A stretch of 64,000 nt of DNA from Nitrospira japonica (lineage in GTDB: Bacteria > Nitrospirota > Thermodesulfovibrionia > UBA6902): contig DYJL01000003.1 in assembly GCA_020723105.1 (NCBI GenBank), positions 1 through 64,000 on the forward strand, read 5' to 3'. This document shows, piece by piece, positions 6,130 through 15,089 of the stretch (position 1 is the stretch's first letter; each line of letters begins with the position of its first letter). The notes under the pieces were generated by a model that had not been told where the DNA came from, ran no database searches, and saw only the letters and a program-made list of their open reading frames with translations. Both the position numbers and the translations under genes were made by a program.

Positions 6130-8955
6130 CTATAGTCTTGATGTTCTATACATCAATATCGTATTAATCAATATTTTTCTGAAGTGCTCCATTTTATCAA
6201 CATTAACATTCTTAAAAACAGCTCTATCCATTTTATCTACATAGTAACCTGATTTTCCCATATCAAAATATCCATAAAATAAATCACGGATCTGTTCACG
6301 GTTAAAGCCGTTTTCCCGTTCCAGTATAGCAAGCAACTCAACGTTTTGCTGACACCTCCGCAACGCCTTTACACGAAGACTGACAACCCAGTCAACTCCT
6401 GCTTCTTCCTTTGCATTAACAATCAAGGCATTCTTATCTGGAAAGGCAAAGGCTTTAGTCCCTCCCAGGCTCTGCCAGGGCAATACACCGTCAGCGCCTT
6501 CAACATAAGCGCACATACACCACATAACGGTCTGCTGATTAGGCAAGTCAATGTCGTTAAGTGACCCATAAACAGAAAATTTGATTTGACCATCTTCTTT
6601 CAATTTCCGTGCACGGTCCGGATATCTGAAGAAGTCTTCACTCTGTACATACATTCTGTTCAATATTCCATTTAACCAGTCATGCTGCCATCGCTGTCTT
6701 GAGATATCTGCCCTGAAAACAAATTGCGACGGTTTTGCGCCAAAGGCCTGCTGAAATAATACCCCATAAAACTTCAAAGCCATCCAGTCATCATAAGACA
6801 AAGGCTCATCGAGATTCCACCACGATGAGGAATCGGTCCACTTCCATTTATTATTAAGGTAAAACTGAAATTCGGTTTGACTCCATCCATTTGCCTCAAA
6901 ATGTTTTTTAAATTCCCTGACTATTTTAACAAACCTGTCTTTATATTCTGATGTTAAAGCCTCATCCAATGATGGTGAATCCAATGCATGCCTTGAGATT
7001 GTTTCCTGTGTCTTTCTTTCTGTAATTCCATATTTATAATTAGAAGACAACTCTGATGGCCAATTCTCAAAGAACGGAAGATAGAATCTCTCTACAGGAA
7101 TACCTTTTCGTCCTCCTTCCGTAAAGGCAGTACCGTCAAACAAGGACCCAAGCCGCTTATCATAGTCGGCCCAGTCAATCTTAATCTCTCCGCCATCTGA
7201 ATATGTTATCGCAGGGATCATGTCTGCATGGACCCGTCCATCCTGTGAATATGGGATCCTATTGATAACTGTCCTGTGCTCATGTGCTATGCGATAAGCC
7301 TGTAAAAACTTCTCTGTTCCTGCTGTTCCAGGGCCTCTGTATATATTCAGCTCAGGGACAAAAACAAGTTTTTGGGGCATTATAATATCTTTTACATCAA
7401 GATTAATGGCAAGAGATCTTTCAGGTTTATCTTTTCTCATAATTATAATTTTGCCGTTATATAGCCCGGGGTTTATCTCATAAGGGATATTAACGTCAAT
7501 AAATATCAATTGGTTACTCCGATTCTCAATGGACTTCTGGAATATTTTCATATCTATCTTCCCATCAAACATTGGGACCGCCAGTTCCGGATACCACTTA
7601 TCTTTAACTTTTACATAATGAACCTGATAAAGATTGAAGCTGTCAGCAGATATTCTTGCTCCCCCTTTACTGTCAAGGAAGGATAACCTTACCTCGATAT
7701 CTTCAAAATCCCTGTTTTCTGTTTCAATACACAATTGAAATCCTACAACTTCCCCCCTTACTCCTGTGAGGGTGATTACATTCCCATCCTCTGACCATAT
7801 TGAATTTTCCTTGTCGAATCCTTCAGCTACGGTCTCCGAAATTATATGTCCCAAGATTGGATCAATTTTGGTTATATCCGGCACTGCCCAAACTTTAAGA
7901 TGCCTTGCTGACGGCTCCTTTTCGCCCCTCGTATTAAGGTTTCTCTTTTCAATTATCCCGTTGGAGGGACGGTCCTGAAAAGTTATTCTCTGTAATGTGC
8001 CCGATGAATAACCGCTCACCACAGCAGGCTCAGACCTCTGACCGAGTTCATCCACTGCGCTTATATTTGTAGTTACCTTTTGTTCAGGAGGCAGCCAGTC
8101 CAATATTATTTCATGCACAATGCCTTTTGGTCCTGGTTTCGGGATTCTCCACAAAGGCACTTCATGGTTATTAATGAATACATCAAAGGCAAATATATCT
8201 TCTTTGATGGGAACCTTAAGAACTGCAGCGCCATAGTCCATATGTGCATGTTCCATTGAAGATACCAATTCTGCATCAGGTCTAAGAGGCTTATTCTTTC
8301 TAATATCCGTTGAGGTGATCATTATGTAAGGTGAGTGTTTTGATTCTCTCGAAAACACATAGTTGTTGGCGAAGGTCTGTCCCGACTCATCCATGATAAG
8401 CAGTCCATAAGATTTACCAGCAATCAGAGCATTAATCAATTCAGGGGCAATGTCCACAGACCACCAATCTCCTTCTTCTTTTCTTAACTCCGTATGATGC
8501 TGCCAGGTGTGCCCCATCCCCATTGTTACATCTGTCAGGTCCGATCTCTCATCAGCCCATCTTTGACTTTCATAGCTCGAATAAAGAAACGTCGCACCCT
8601 TTCCAATTGTATCTCTAAACGGTCCTCTGGATTTACCCTCAACCCATGGAGAAGCAACAGTGGAAATTCCGATCTTCCGCAGTTTATTTTTCTTGCTCGT
8701 ATTACAAAAATATAATCTTGCTTTCTCAATTTTCTTACCATTTAATGATGTTAAATTAAAATCCAGAAGCGCCATTTCCTGGATGCCTTTGAGTTTTAAT
8801 CTATCCGCGGCCCCCATATTGAATTCTTCTTCCCCTGGATAGGCTGATATCCAGACGTCTCTCGTTGCATTGAATTTAAGAGTTCCCGCATAGGCGTTAC
8901 AAGCGGAAATATTAATGACCACGAGAAAGACTATAAATGCTGTAAAAGAATTCAA
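6130..8955 (-). CDS. Exported DUF4091 / GH123-like protein with N-terminal DNRLRE-like domain
   Basis: A 941-residue exported protein. The N-terminus is a hydrophobic signal followed by NISAC, which fits a lipobox (I-S-A-C), so it may be a lipoprotein; a second cleavage option follows at AYAG. Residues about 25-215 resemble a DNRLRE-type jelly roll (TRDVWISAYPGEE, MALLDFNL, KARLYF). Residues from about 350 resemble the beta-sandwich plus barrel of DUF4091/GH123-like glycoside hydrolases (KDIIMPQKLVFVPELNIYRG, AYVEGADGVLPWQSLGG). The family contains glycan-active enzymes, but the catalytic residues were not identified here. The start is a TTG with no obvious Shine-Dalgarno, fixed by an in-frame stop just upstream. 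It may trim or process the exported polysaccharide. Confidence 0.78.
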   Translation of the reverse strand: MNSFTAFIVFLVVINISACNAYAGTLKFNATRDVWISAYPGEEEFNMGAADRLKLKGIQEMALLDFNLTSLNGKKIEKARLYFCNTSKKNKLRKIGISTVASPWVEGKSRGPFRDTIGKGATFLYSSYESQRWADERSDLTDVTMGMGHTWQHHTELRKEEGDWWSVDIAPELINALIAGKSYGLLIMDESGQTFANNYVFSRESKHSPYIMITSTDIRKNKPLRPDAELVSSMEHAHMDYGAAVLKVPIKEDIFAFDVFINNHEVPLWRIPKPGPKGIVHEIILDWLPPEQKVTTNISAVDELGQRSEPAVVSGYSSGTLQRITFQDRPSNGIIEKRNLNTRGEKEPSARHLKVWAVPDITKIDPILGHIISETVAEGFDKENSIWSEDGNVITLTGVRGEVVGFQLCIETENRDFEDIEVRLSFLDSKGGARISADSFNLYQVHYVKVKDKWYPELAVPMFDGKIDMKIFQKSIENRSNQLIFIDVNIPYEINPGLYNGKIIIMRKDKPERSLAINLDVKDIIMPQKLVFVPELNIYRGPGTAGTEKFLQAYRIAHEHRTVINRIPYSQDGRVHADMIPAITYSDGGEIKIDWADYDKRLGSLFDGTAFTEGGRKGIPVERFYLPFFENWPSELSSNYKYGITERKTQETISRHALDSPSLDEALTSEYKDRFVKIVREFKKHFEANGWSQTEFQFYLNNKWKWTDSSSWWNLDEPLSYDDWMALKFYGVLFQQAFGAKPSQFVFRADISRQRWQHDWLNGILNRMYVQSEDFFRYPDRARKLKEDGQIKFSVYGSLNDIDLPNQQTVMWCMCAYVEGADGVLPWQSLGGTKAFAFPDKNALIVNAKEEAGVDWVVSLRVKALRRCQQNVELLAILERENGFNREQIRDLFYGYFDMGKSGYYVDKMDRAVFKNVNVDKMEHFRKILINTILMYRTSRL

Positions 8956-8967
8956 CGAAGGAGGGCG

Positions 8968-9519
8968 TTAAAAGATGTTTTTTAACTCTATTCTCAAATC
9001 TTTCAGATAAGGTGATTCGAGAGTTTCATTCTTATTAAAAGTTTTATGTATAGTATATGTATTGTCTTTAAGAATATAAATCTCTATTGATTCTTCATCG
9101 GGTATCACAACCCAGTATTCTTTAACACTGAACCTTGCATATAGTTTCTTTTTCTGTACAAGATCCCTGTAAGCAGAGTTTTCAGATAATATCTCTATTA
9201 CAAGATCAGGAGATCCCTGTATGTTTTTCTCACCAATAATATTCAATCTCTCTTTTGAAATAAATAAAATATCCGGCTGCACAACATTTTCTTCATCAAG
9301 ATACACATCGTAAGGAGCATCAAATATTTCCCCAAGATGATTTGCCCTTACAAATTTTAATATTTCGAACTCAATATCCCTCGAAATTTTTTGATGCCTT
9401 GTTGCCGGTGATGGCGTCATAAGCATGTCCCCCTCGATAAGTTCATATCTTTCGTCTGCAGGTGTTTTGAGATAATCCTGGTAGGTAAATTTTTTCTTTT
9501 GTGCAACTGTTCGAGCCAT
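8968..9519 (-). CDS. Uma2-family (PD-(D/E)XK-like) protein
   Basis: A 183-residue protein of the Uma2 family, a restriction-endonuclease-like fold of unknown physiological role. Motifs are YELIEGDMLMTPSPATRHQ near the start, VVQPDILFISKERL and SPDLVIEILSENSAYRD, followed by YARFSVKEYWVVIPD. Length is normal. Start ATG at 9519. It sits between a sulfotransferase and the DUF4091 gene, twelve bases before the latter. There is no clear link to polysaccharide synthesis, so it is probably a passenger that now shares the transcript. Confidence 0.88.
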   Translation of the reverse strand: MARTVAQKKKFTYQDYLKTPADERYELIEGDMLMTPSPATRHQKISRDIEFEILKFVRANHLGEIFDAPYDVYLDEENVVQPDILFISKERLNIIGEKNIQGSPDLVIEILSENSAYRDLVQKKKLYARFSVKEYWVVIPDEESIEIYILKDNTYTIHKTFNKNETLESPYLKDLRIELKNIF

Positions 9520-9601
9520 CTATAAACCCCGCTTATTAAATCTTGATAATATTTTAAGCGATGCTCCCCATGATGTCAAACTATCATAGGGCATAAGGTC
9601 T

Positions 9602-10516
9602 TTAATCCGCAAAGGGTTCTTTGCCAAAGAACTTTATCTTTATTCCATCTATTACGTTGGTCCTGAACAGGAATACAGCCCTCATCAACAATTCATGGGA
9701 ATTATAAACTGCTTTAGTCAATCCGCCAATTTCCGATTCTTCATACGTCGTTTCATAGCCAAATCTCTTCAATGTATTCGCAGCAATGTTTTCAAACAAC
9801 TTGATCTGACGGGTGTTCATTTTCCTTTTCCATTTTCCATAGTTGCCTTTTCTTATTCTGCCGATCAACTCCGTCATTTTGCCTTCATCATATTCTTCAT
9901 CCAGGAACTTATATATATCGGGGGTTATTCGTTCGGCATTATCAAGCAGATCTTCATATTGGACAAAATAAAGGTGATTGCGGTTCTTCAGTTTTTCAAT
10001 AATCTCATTAGGTACATTATATTCTTTCCATGAGTGAGCACATGTGAAGATATTATTAGGTCCCCAGGGCTTTTCGAGTAACGAAAGCGCCACGTCTCTG
10101 CCATCCCGTACTATATAGATGTATTTTGAATCAGGGAAAAGTTTATACAATATGTCAATGTTTCTGAGATAGTGGGGTGTCTTGTCCCCCCATGATTTAT
10201 TTCCTTTCGTTTCTGCCCTTAACATGCATATTTTATTAACGATATTTCTATAGTTGATCTCAGTGAGTTCATTATAAAACTTGTCCAGGTCCATCTGGAG
10301 TTTCCATTGCATTATCGCCCTTTCATTTAATATGTCTTTAATCAGGCGACTGAAATTCTCTTTATTATCAAGCTGTCCATAGTCGTCAAGTTTTCTATAG
10401 AACTTTGTTACAAAATGTGTTTCCACAGGCTCTCCGAAACTCGAATGCTTTAACAGGGAAGCCAGCATCGTGGTCCCGGATCGTGGACATCCTATAATAA
10501 AAACGGGATTCTTCAT
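9602..10516 (-). CDS. Sulfotransferase-family protein
   Basis: A 304-residue sulfotransferase. The 5'-phosphosulfate binding loop GCPRSGTTML is at residues 9-18, and the 3'-phosphate segment is YIYIVRDGRDVALSLL. The family transfers sulfuryl groups from PAPS to hydroxyl or amino groups of glycans, proteins or small molecules. Length and motif spacing are normal. It is one of two such genes in the cluster that also encodes the PAPS-forming kinase CysC, so the likely acceptor is the polysaccharide made here. The acceptor cannot be read from the sequence. Confidence 0.88.
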   Translation of the reverse strand: MKNPVFIIGCPRSGTTMLASLLKHSSFGEPVETHFVTKFYRKLDDYGQLDNKENFSRLIKDILNERAIMQWKLQMDLDKFYNELTEINYRNIVNKICMLRAETKGNKSWGDKTPHYLRNIDILYKLFPDSKYIYIVRDGRDVALSLLEKPWGPNNIFTCAHSWKEYNVPNEIIEKLKNRNHLYFVQYEDLLDNAERITPDIYKFLDEEYDEGKMTELIGRIRKGNYGKWKRKMNTRQIKLFENIAANTLKRFGYETTYEESEIGGLTKAVYNSHELLMRAVFLFRTNVIDGIKIKFFGKEPFAD

Positions 10517-10647
10517 TTTTTACCAATTCTCCATTATAGTATTGTATGGATTATTTTAGCTTAGATATCAAGGAGTTTGCCTATCAAATTTAATAAACCA
10601 AGACCTAACCTGCGCGCTGTTTCGGGGATTCTTAATAAGAGACTTTA

Positions 10648-10692
10648 TAGTAAGAGATAGCCTTAGGTTAAAACTAAGGCTATCTCTTACTA
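10648..10692. repeat. 19-bp perfect inverted repeat, hairpin without U-tract
   Basis: TAGTAAGAGATAGCCTTAG (10648-10666) and CTAAGGCTATCTCTTACTA (10674-10692) are perfect complements around a seven-base loop. It lies about 50 bases after the stop of the jelly-roll gene (minus strand) and before the sulfotransferase. No T-run follows on either strand, so it is not a standard terminator; it could be an mRNA-stabilising or partial termination hairpin. The remainder of the 10517-10741 gap shows nothing else. Confidence 0.8.
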
Positions 10693-10741
10693 ATATTAAC
10701 AGGAAAGTTCTGAAAAAACTTAAAGTAATTATTGCCCATTA

Positions 10742-11782
10742 CTAATTCAACGTTGGCGGAGCTGGCGGAGTATTGTCTGCTGGAGGACCACCACCAATTA
10801 CGTAGTTAGGGCCTATATAGGAAGTGCTAATAACAAGGTCATCAATTGCGTACCATTGTTCATGTTCTTGAGATTGGAGGGCGTAATGATTATAGTTATT
10901 GCCGCCAATCGCTAAATAATTCCAAAGACGATTCATAGATCCATTCGAAGTATGCCATGCAATATTTGTTTCATGCACAATACGAACCCCATCATAATAT
11001 AAGTCATATTCACCATCATGAACCCCTGGAGCAGAGTTCATTTTGAGATGATATTCCCAACTATGCCAGTTGCCATCACCAGGGCATCCTGTTTCATTCC
11101 AGTCACAGTTACCCCCACCTGGTTTTGGGAAATACGCACTTCTTTTATCTCCATTTCCAAATTCACTATCCAAGCCATCATAAAATATTGCACCAGCGTG
11201 TGATACAGGGTCTTTACCTTGTGTAAATTTTGCAGGTCTTGCAATAAATAATGGTTTATTGGGAGTTGGAGCAAAATAATCCCAAACACTACCAGTACCA
11301 TCATGACTGAAAACATGAAGCATTTTTATCATGGGTGATTCCGTAGTATTCCAAATCCATGAAGGTTGAAATTTTATATAATGACGAACATACAATTCAG
11401 AAAAACCGCTTGTTGGCGATGCAAGTTTTACGGCTAACAATCCATCGCTTGCCCAGCCACATCTATCACAAACCTCATTATAATATGTAAATCCTTTCCC
11501 TGAACTACCCCTGTAATTAGTTGAATCAATATTCATTGTATTTTGTTTTTTATCAATATATTCCGATCCTTGTATCCTATAAGCAATATAGCCACTTGGT
11601 GCTGAAGAACAACTTCCAGGATTACAATTTATAGTTCCACTACCTTGCCCATACCCTTGAGTTGGTGACCAGTCTGGATGGTTATCAAAATTATCTTCAA
11701 AAACCACAGTACTATTACTGAACGCTGGAAAAGATAATAAAATTAAATTTAAAAGCAACAAAGTAATCAAATTCATACTCAC
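10742..11782 (-). CDS. Secreted jelly-roll protein, possible polysaccharide lyase; function unknown
   Basis: A 346-residue exported protein with a signal peptide (about 1-22, ending FPAFSNS). The mature part starts VVFEDNFD and ends in WYAIDDLVIST, a pattern common to concanavalin-like jelly rolls such as laminin-G and several polysaccharide lyase families. Segments WHSWEYHLKMNS and GEYDLYYDGVRI fit strand-rich sugar-binding folds. It has several cysteine pairs (CNPGSC, CDRC). No family could be named with confidence. The C-terminus GGGPPADNTPPAPPTLN looks like the linker that usually leads into a following FnIII or Ig-like domain, but a double stop TAG TAA follows. GGGAGG eight bases before the ATG supports the start. 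It has its own upstream CRP-type palindrome. Confidence 0.75.
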   Translation of the reverse strand: MSMNLITLLLLNLILLSFPAFSNSTVVFEDNFDNHPDWSPTQGYGQGSGTINCNPGSCSSAPSGYIAYRIQGSEYIDKKQNTMNIDSTNYRGSSGKGFTYYNEVCDRCGWASDGLLAVKLASPTSGFSELYVRHYIKFQPSWIWNTTESPMIKMLHVFSHDGTGSVWDYFAPTPNKPLFIARPAKFTQGKDPVSHAGAIFYDGLDSEFGNGDKRSAYFPKPGGGNCDWNETGCPGDGNWHSWEYHLKMNSAPGVHDGEYDLYYDGVRIVHETNIAWHTSNGSMNRLWNYLAIGGNNYNHYALQSQEHEQWYAIDDLVISTSYIGPNYVIGGGPPADNTPPAPPTLN

Positions 11783-11856
11783 TTACCTCCCAATTTTTTC
11801 TTTTTTAGTAAATCTATTCTCAATCTAATAGTACAATTAAATAGTTAATCCTCTCA

Positions 11857-11870
11857 GTGATTCAAATCAC
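11857..11870. promoter_or_regulatory. CRP-type palindrome GTGATTCAAATCAC (second copy)
   Basis: Identical over all 14 bases to the palindrome at 2010-2023. It lies 75 bases before the start codon of the jelly-roll gene, a usual distance for an activator site. The sequence between them is A+T-rich, with no strong -35 element. The predicted half-site GTGA matches the R-E-x-x-x-R recognition helix of the regulator at 228-920. Confidence 0.6.
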
Positions 11871-11921
11871 TCAAATATAACCTCTTCTTAATTAATGGTC
11901 AAATTTAGATTTATTAAATTG

Positions 11922-13778
11922 TTATAGATTTTCATTCTTATAAAATATTCGATACCATAATTCAAAATTAATAAGAGCCCATAAAAATTCTCCATGATCT
12001 ACTTTGCGTTTTTGATGCTCACTTATGATTACACTGAGCAATTTAGGATTAAAATAGGTTTGAGTAATGCTATCTTTTTCGCGAACTAAATCCAAATACA
12101 CTCTTAATCCCTGTGCATCTCTAAGCCATTCTGAAATAGGAACGCCGAACCCAGATTTTTTTCTAAATACGATCTGTCTTGGTAAATATTTTAGGGCAAG
12201 CAATTTTATAATTATTTTATTTTCCAAATGACTCATTTTTAGTCTTTCGGGAACCTTAAAAGAGAACTCGACTAATCGATAATCAAGAAAAGGAACGCGT
12301 GATTCTATGCTTGCAGCCATACTCATTTTATCTTGCCGATTTAATAACGATACAAGATATGTCTTTTGTTCCAGATAAAGGAGACGATTTAACTTGCTAC
12401 ATGAATTACTGACACTATTTAATATTTCATAGCGTCTATCAAGTGTTTTTTTAAAATATCCATTATTGAACAGCGGTGATACATATTCTAAAGGGACAAA
12501 CTCAGAATTTCTTACAAGTGATTCATCTTTGTCATAATTAATAAATCTGGATAATATTCTCAGTTTTCTATTGCCAAGAATCTTGGCAATGGCCTCAACC
12601 AATAACTTAATAGACATTAATGATCCTAATCGAGAAAAAGCAAGAAGGTTATATCTGGGATATCCAGCAAATAGTTCATCAGATCCTTCGCCAGTCAGAA
12701 CCACTGTCACATATTCCTTGGCCAATTGACTAATTTTAAATATTTGAATAGAATGAGCATGGTTTAATGGCTCATCATGATGCCATATAATCTTCGGTAA
12801 TAGATTCATGTATTCCTGCATATCAATAACTAAATCATGATGACTGGTATGATATTGCTTTGCAACTATATGAGCATATTTCCTCTCATCATAATCCTTA
12901 TTGTCAAAACCAACCGAAAAAGTGTTTAAACCAAAATCAGTCATCTTGGCAACATATGATGAAATCAAGCTGGAATCAACCCCACCACTATTGAAGGTTC
13001 CTAACGGAACATCACTTATTAATCTCAGAGAAATTGCATCTGCTAAGAGTTCATCCAAGGCATCGATATAATATGCATCCGATTTCTCTTCATCATTACT
13101 TTCATATTCTACATCCCAGTACTTGTTAATTTTTATATTCCCATTCTCCCACCAGAGGTAATGCCCGGGCAATAAATTCTTAATCCCGCTAAAAAAAGTG
13201 TTCTCACCAGATGGAAATCGAAATGAAAAATATTCTGCTAAGATAGGTTCATTGATCGAAGGGACTTCCGGTAAGTATTTTAGAATAGACTTAATCTCGG
13301 AAGCAAATATGAATGTTTCTCTATCTAACATATAATAAATGGGTTTTACTCCTAACCTATCCCGTACAATCAAAAGTTTCCTGCTTTTTTTATCCCAAAC
13401 TGCAAAAGCAAACATACCATTGAGATGTTTGACAAGTCCTTCCTGATATTCTTCATATAAATGCAATAATACTTCCGTATCAGATCGTGTTTTAAACTGA
13501 TGTCCTTTTGATATCAGATCATCTCTTAGTTCTTGAAAATTATATATCTCTCCGTTGTATATGATCCAAACGGATGAATCTTCATTCGTCATCGGTTGAC
13601 TTCCTCCAGAAAGATCAATGATACTAAGTCTTCTATGTCCTAACGCCACCTGTCGATCCATATAAAATCCGCTACCATCAGGGCCTCGATGCTGCATGAT
13701 ATCACGCATTTTAAATAGCAATTGTTTCGTTGTATCAGCGTCTTTTTTATAATTTACAATTCCGCAAATTCCACACAT
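11922..13778 (-). CDS. asnB: Asparagine-synthase-like glutamine amidotransferase
   Basis: A 618-residue class II amidotransferase. The N-terminal MCGICGIVNY places the catalytic Cys at residue 2, followed by RGPDGSGFY, GHRRLSIIDLSGG and IYNGEIYNF of the glutaminase domain. The synthetase half has the pyrophosphate loop NSGGVDSS and the LTGEGSDELFAGYPRY segment. Such proteins are regular members of exosortase/PEP-CTERM polysaccharide loci, where they probably amidate sugar carboxylates rather than make free asparagine; that role is inference. A second copy lies at 22683-24569. The gene starts seven bases after the GT4 gene upstream of it. Confidence 0.9.
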   Translation of the reverse strand: MCGICGIVNYKKDADTTKQLLFKMRDIMQHRGPDGSGFYMDRQVALGHRRLSIIDLSGGSQPMTNEDSSVWIIYNGEIYNFQELRDDLISKGHQFKTRSDTEVLLHLYEEYQEGLVKHLNGMFAFAVWDKKSRKLLIVRDRLGVKPIYYMLDRETFIFASEIKSILKYLPEVPSINEPILAEYFSFRFPSGENTFFSGIKNLLPGHYLWWENGNIKINKYWDVEYESNDEEKSDAYYIDALDELLADAISLRLISDVPLGTFNSGGVDSSLISSYVAKMTDFGLNTFSVGFDNKDYDERKYAHIVAKQYHTSHHDLVIDMQEYMNLLPKIIWHHDEPLNHAHSIQIFKISQLAKEYVTVVLTGEGSDELFAGYPRYNLLAFSRLGSLMSIKLLVEAIAKILGNRKLRILSRFINYDKDESLVRNSEFVPLEYVSPLFNNGYFKKTLDRRYEILNSVSNSCSKLNRLLYLEQKTYLVSLLNRQDKMSMAASIESRVPFLDYRLVEFSFKVPERLKMSHLENKIIIKLLALKYLPRQIVFRKKSGFGVPISEWLRDAQGLRVYLDLVREKDSITQTYFNPKLLSVIISEHQKRKVDHGEFLWALINFELWYRIFYKNENL

Positions 13779-13785
13779 ACCAATA

Positions 13786-15000
13786 TTAATAAACTTTAAT
13801 TAACTGTGATAAGACATTAACAATTTTACCCGAATCATTTTCCCAATTATATTTTTTTACTGAGGCTTCAATCCCTCTCCTTGACATCTCACTTCTTTTT
13901 GGGGGATTATTCAACAATGAGATTACCTTATTGACAAAGTCGGTAGAGTCATTTGCTTTAAAGCAGATACCGCAATGTTCTGCATCAATAATCCCTTGCA
14001 TAGGTTTGACGTCTGATACAACTACAGGTAGTCCAACTGCCATATAATCAAACAGTTTGTTGGCTAAAGTAATTTCAGTATGCGCACATGAATAAAATGG
14101 CAGGATACCTAAAGTGCTTGATGCAATATAATCAGGGAGAAGATGGTTGTCAACCCATCCTTCAAATATAACATTTTCATTTAGGTTAAGTTCTCTAACC
14201 ACTCTTACCAGGTTTTCTTTTCCAATCCCCTCTCCGACAATAATAAGACAAGTGTTTTTAACTTTTTGTAAGACTTTTGGCATGGCTCTAATGGCAAGCT
14301 CAAGACCTCTATCTCCCAATATAAAACCTGAAAATAAGATAATATTTTTATTCCTTAGGTAGCTTAAACTGCCGGGATATGTTGGATGCCTTGGATAAAA
14401 TATTGATAACTCAGGAGTGTTTCCAATAATAGTAATTTTATCTTCCGGAGACAAGTAACGTTCAAGCAATCTCTTTTTTGATTCTTCAGATACTACAAAT
14501 ATATGATTAATAAATTTAACTACAATTTTCTCTATTATTTCAGCAAAAACCGGATTACGAAGTAAATAATTTAAGCCTTTCATTTTGTTTTTATCAAACA
14601 TCCAATTGCTCCTTAACGCTTCTGGATAGACTTCTGCCATATCTAGTACAACTGGTATATTAAATAGTTTACTTAATAATATTCCCGTAAGAGCAAGTGG
14701 TAAGTCTCTTACTAATATAAGATGGCATTTATTTCTAAAAATTATTTGCGCCGAACGAATAAGCCAGAAAGGACTAAAAAATACTGGAAAGTTAATAAGT
14801 TTATTGAAGAATAAAAGATTCCTAAATAAAAAAGGTAATCGAAAGATACGAAGTCCATTAAATTCTTCTTCAAGAGGCTCGGCATTGTAGTTCCTGCAAA
14901 CAAGATATACGTCATGCTTTTCTTTTAACAGTGATTTGCTGATTTTTGCAACTCGGATATCCCAAGGATACTCACCATCATAAATGAATAACATTTTCAT
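13786..15000 (-). CDS. Glycosyltransferase family 4 (GT-B)
   Basis: A glycosyltransferase of about 404 residues. The N-terminal half begins KMLFIYDGEYPWDIRV and has the acceptor-side Rossmann fold; the C-terminal half carries FEGWVDNHLLPDYIASS and the E-x7-E-like segment CAHTEITLANKLFDYMAVGLP typical of GT4. The track start is a TTG at 15009; the ATG at 15000 is preferred, though neither has a good ribosome site. Donor and acceptor are unknown. It lies between the PaaK-like gene and asnB. Confidence 0.88.
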   Translation of the reverse strand: MKMLFIYDGEYPWDIRVAKISKSLLKEKHDVYLVCRNYNAEPLEEEFNGLRIFRLPFLFRNLLFFNKLINFPVFFSPFWLIRSAQIIFRNKCHLILVRDLPLALTGILLSKLFNIPVVLDMAEVYPEALRSNWMFDKNKMKGLNYLLRNPVFAEIIEKIVVKFINHIFVVSEESKKRLLERYLSPEDKITIIGNTPELSIFYPRHPTYPGSLSYLRNKNIILFSGFILGDRGLELAIRAMPKVLQKVKNTCLIIVGEGIGKENLVRVVRELNLNENVIFEGWVDNHLLPDYIASSTLGILPFYSCAHTEITLANKLFDYMAVGLPVVVSDVKPMQGIIDAEHCGICFKANDSTDFVNKVISLLNNPPKRSEMSRRGIEASVKKYNWENDSGKIVNVLSQLIKVY

Positions 15001-15089
15001 AATATACAAAATAATTTTTTTAAGTAAAATTGATTAAGTAATGAGGAGTTATTAGAAGACATGAATTCATTTCGAACAATTATGAGATA

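Noticed and set aside
8535-8741. 68-aa minus-strand ORF inside the DUF4091 gene
   Set aside because: Shadow frame of the 941-aa gene with no independent start signal.
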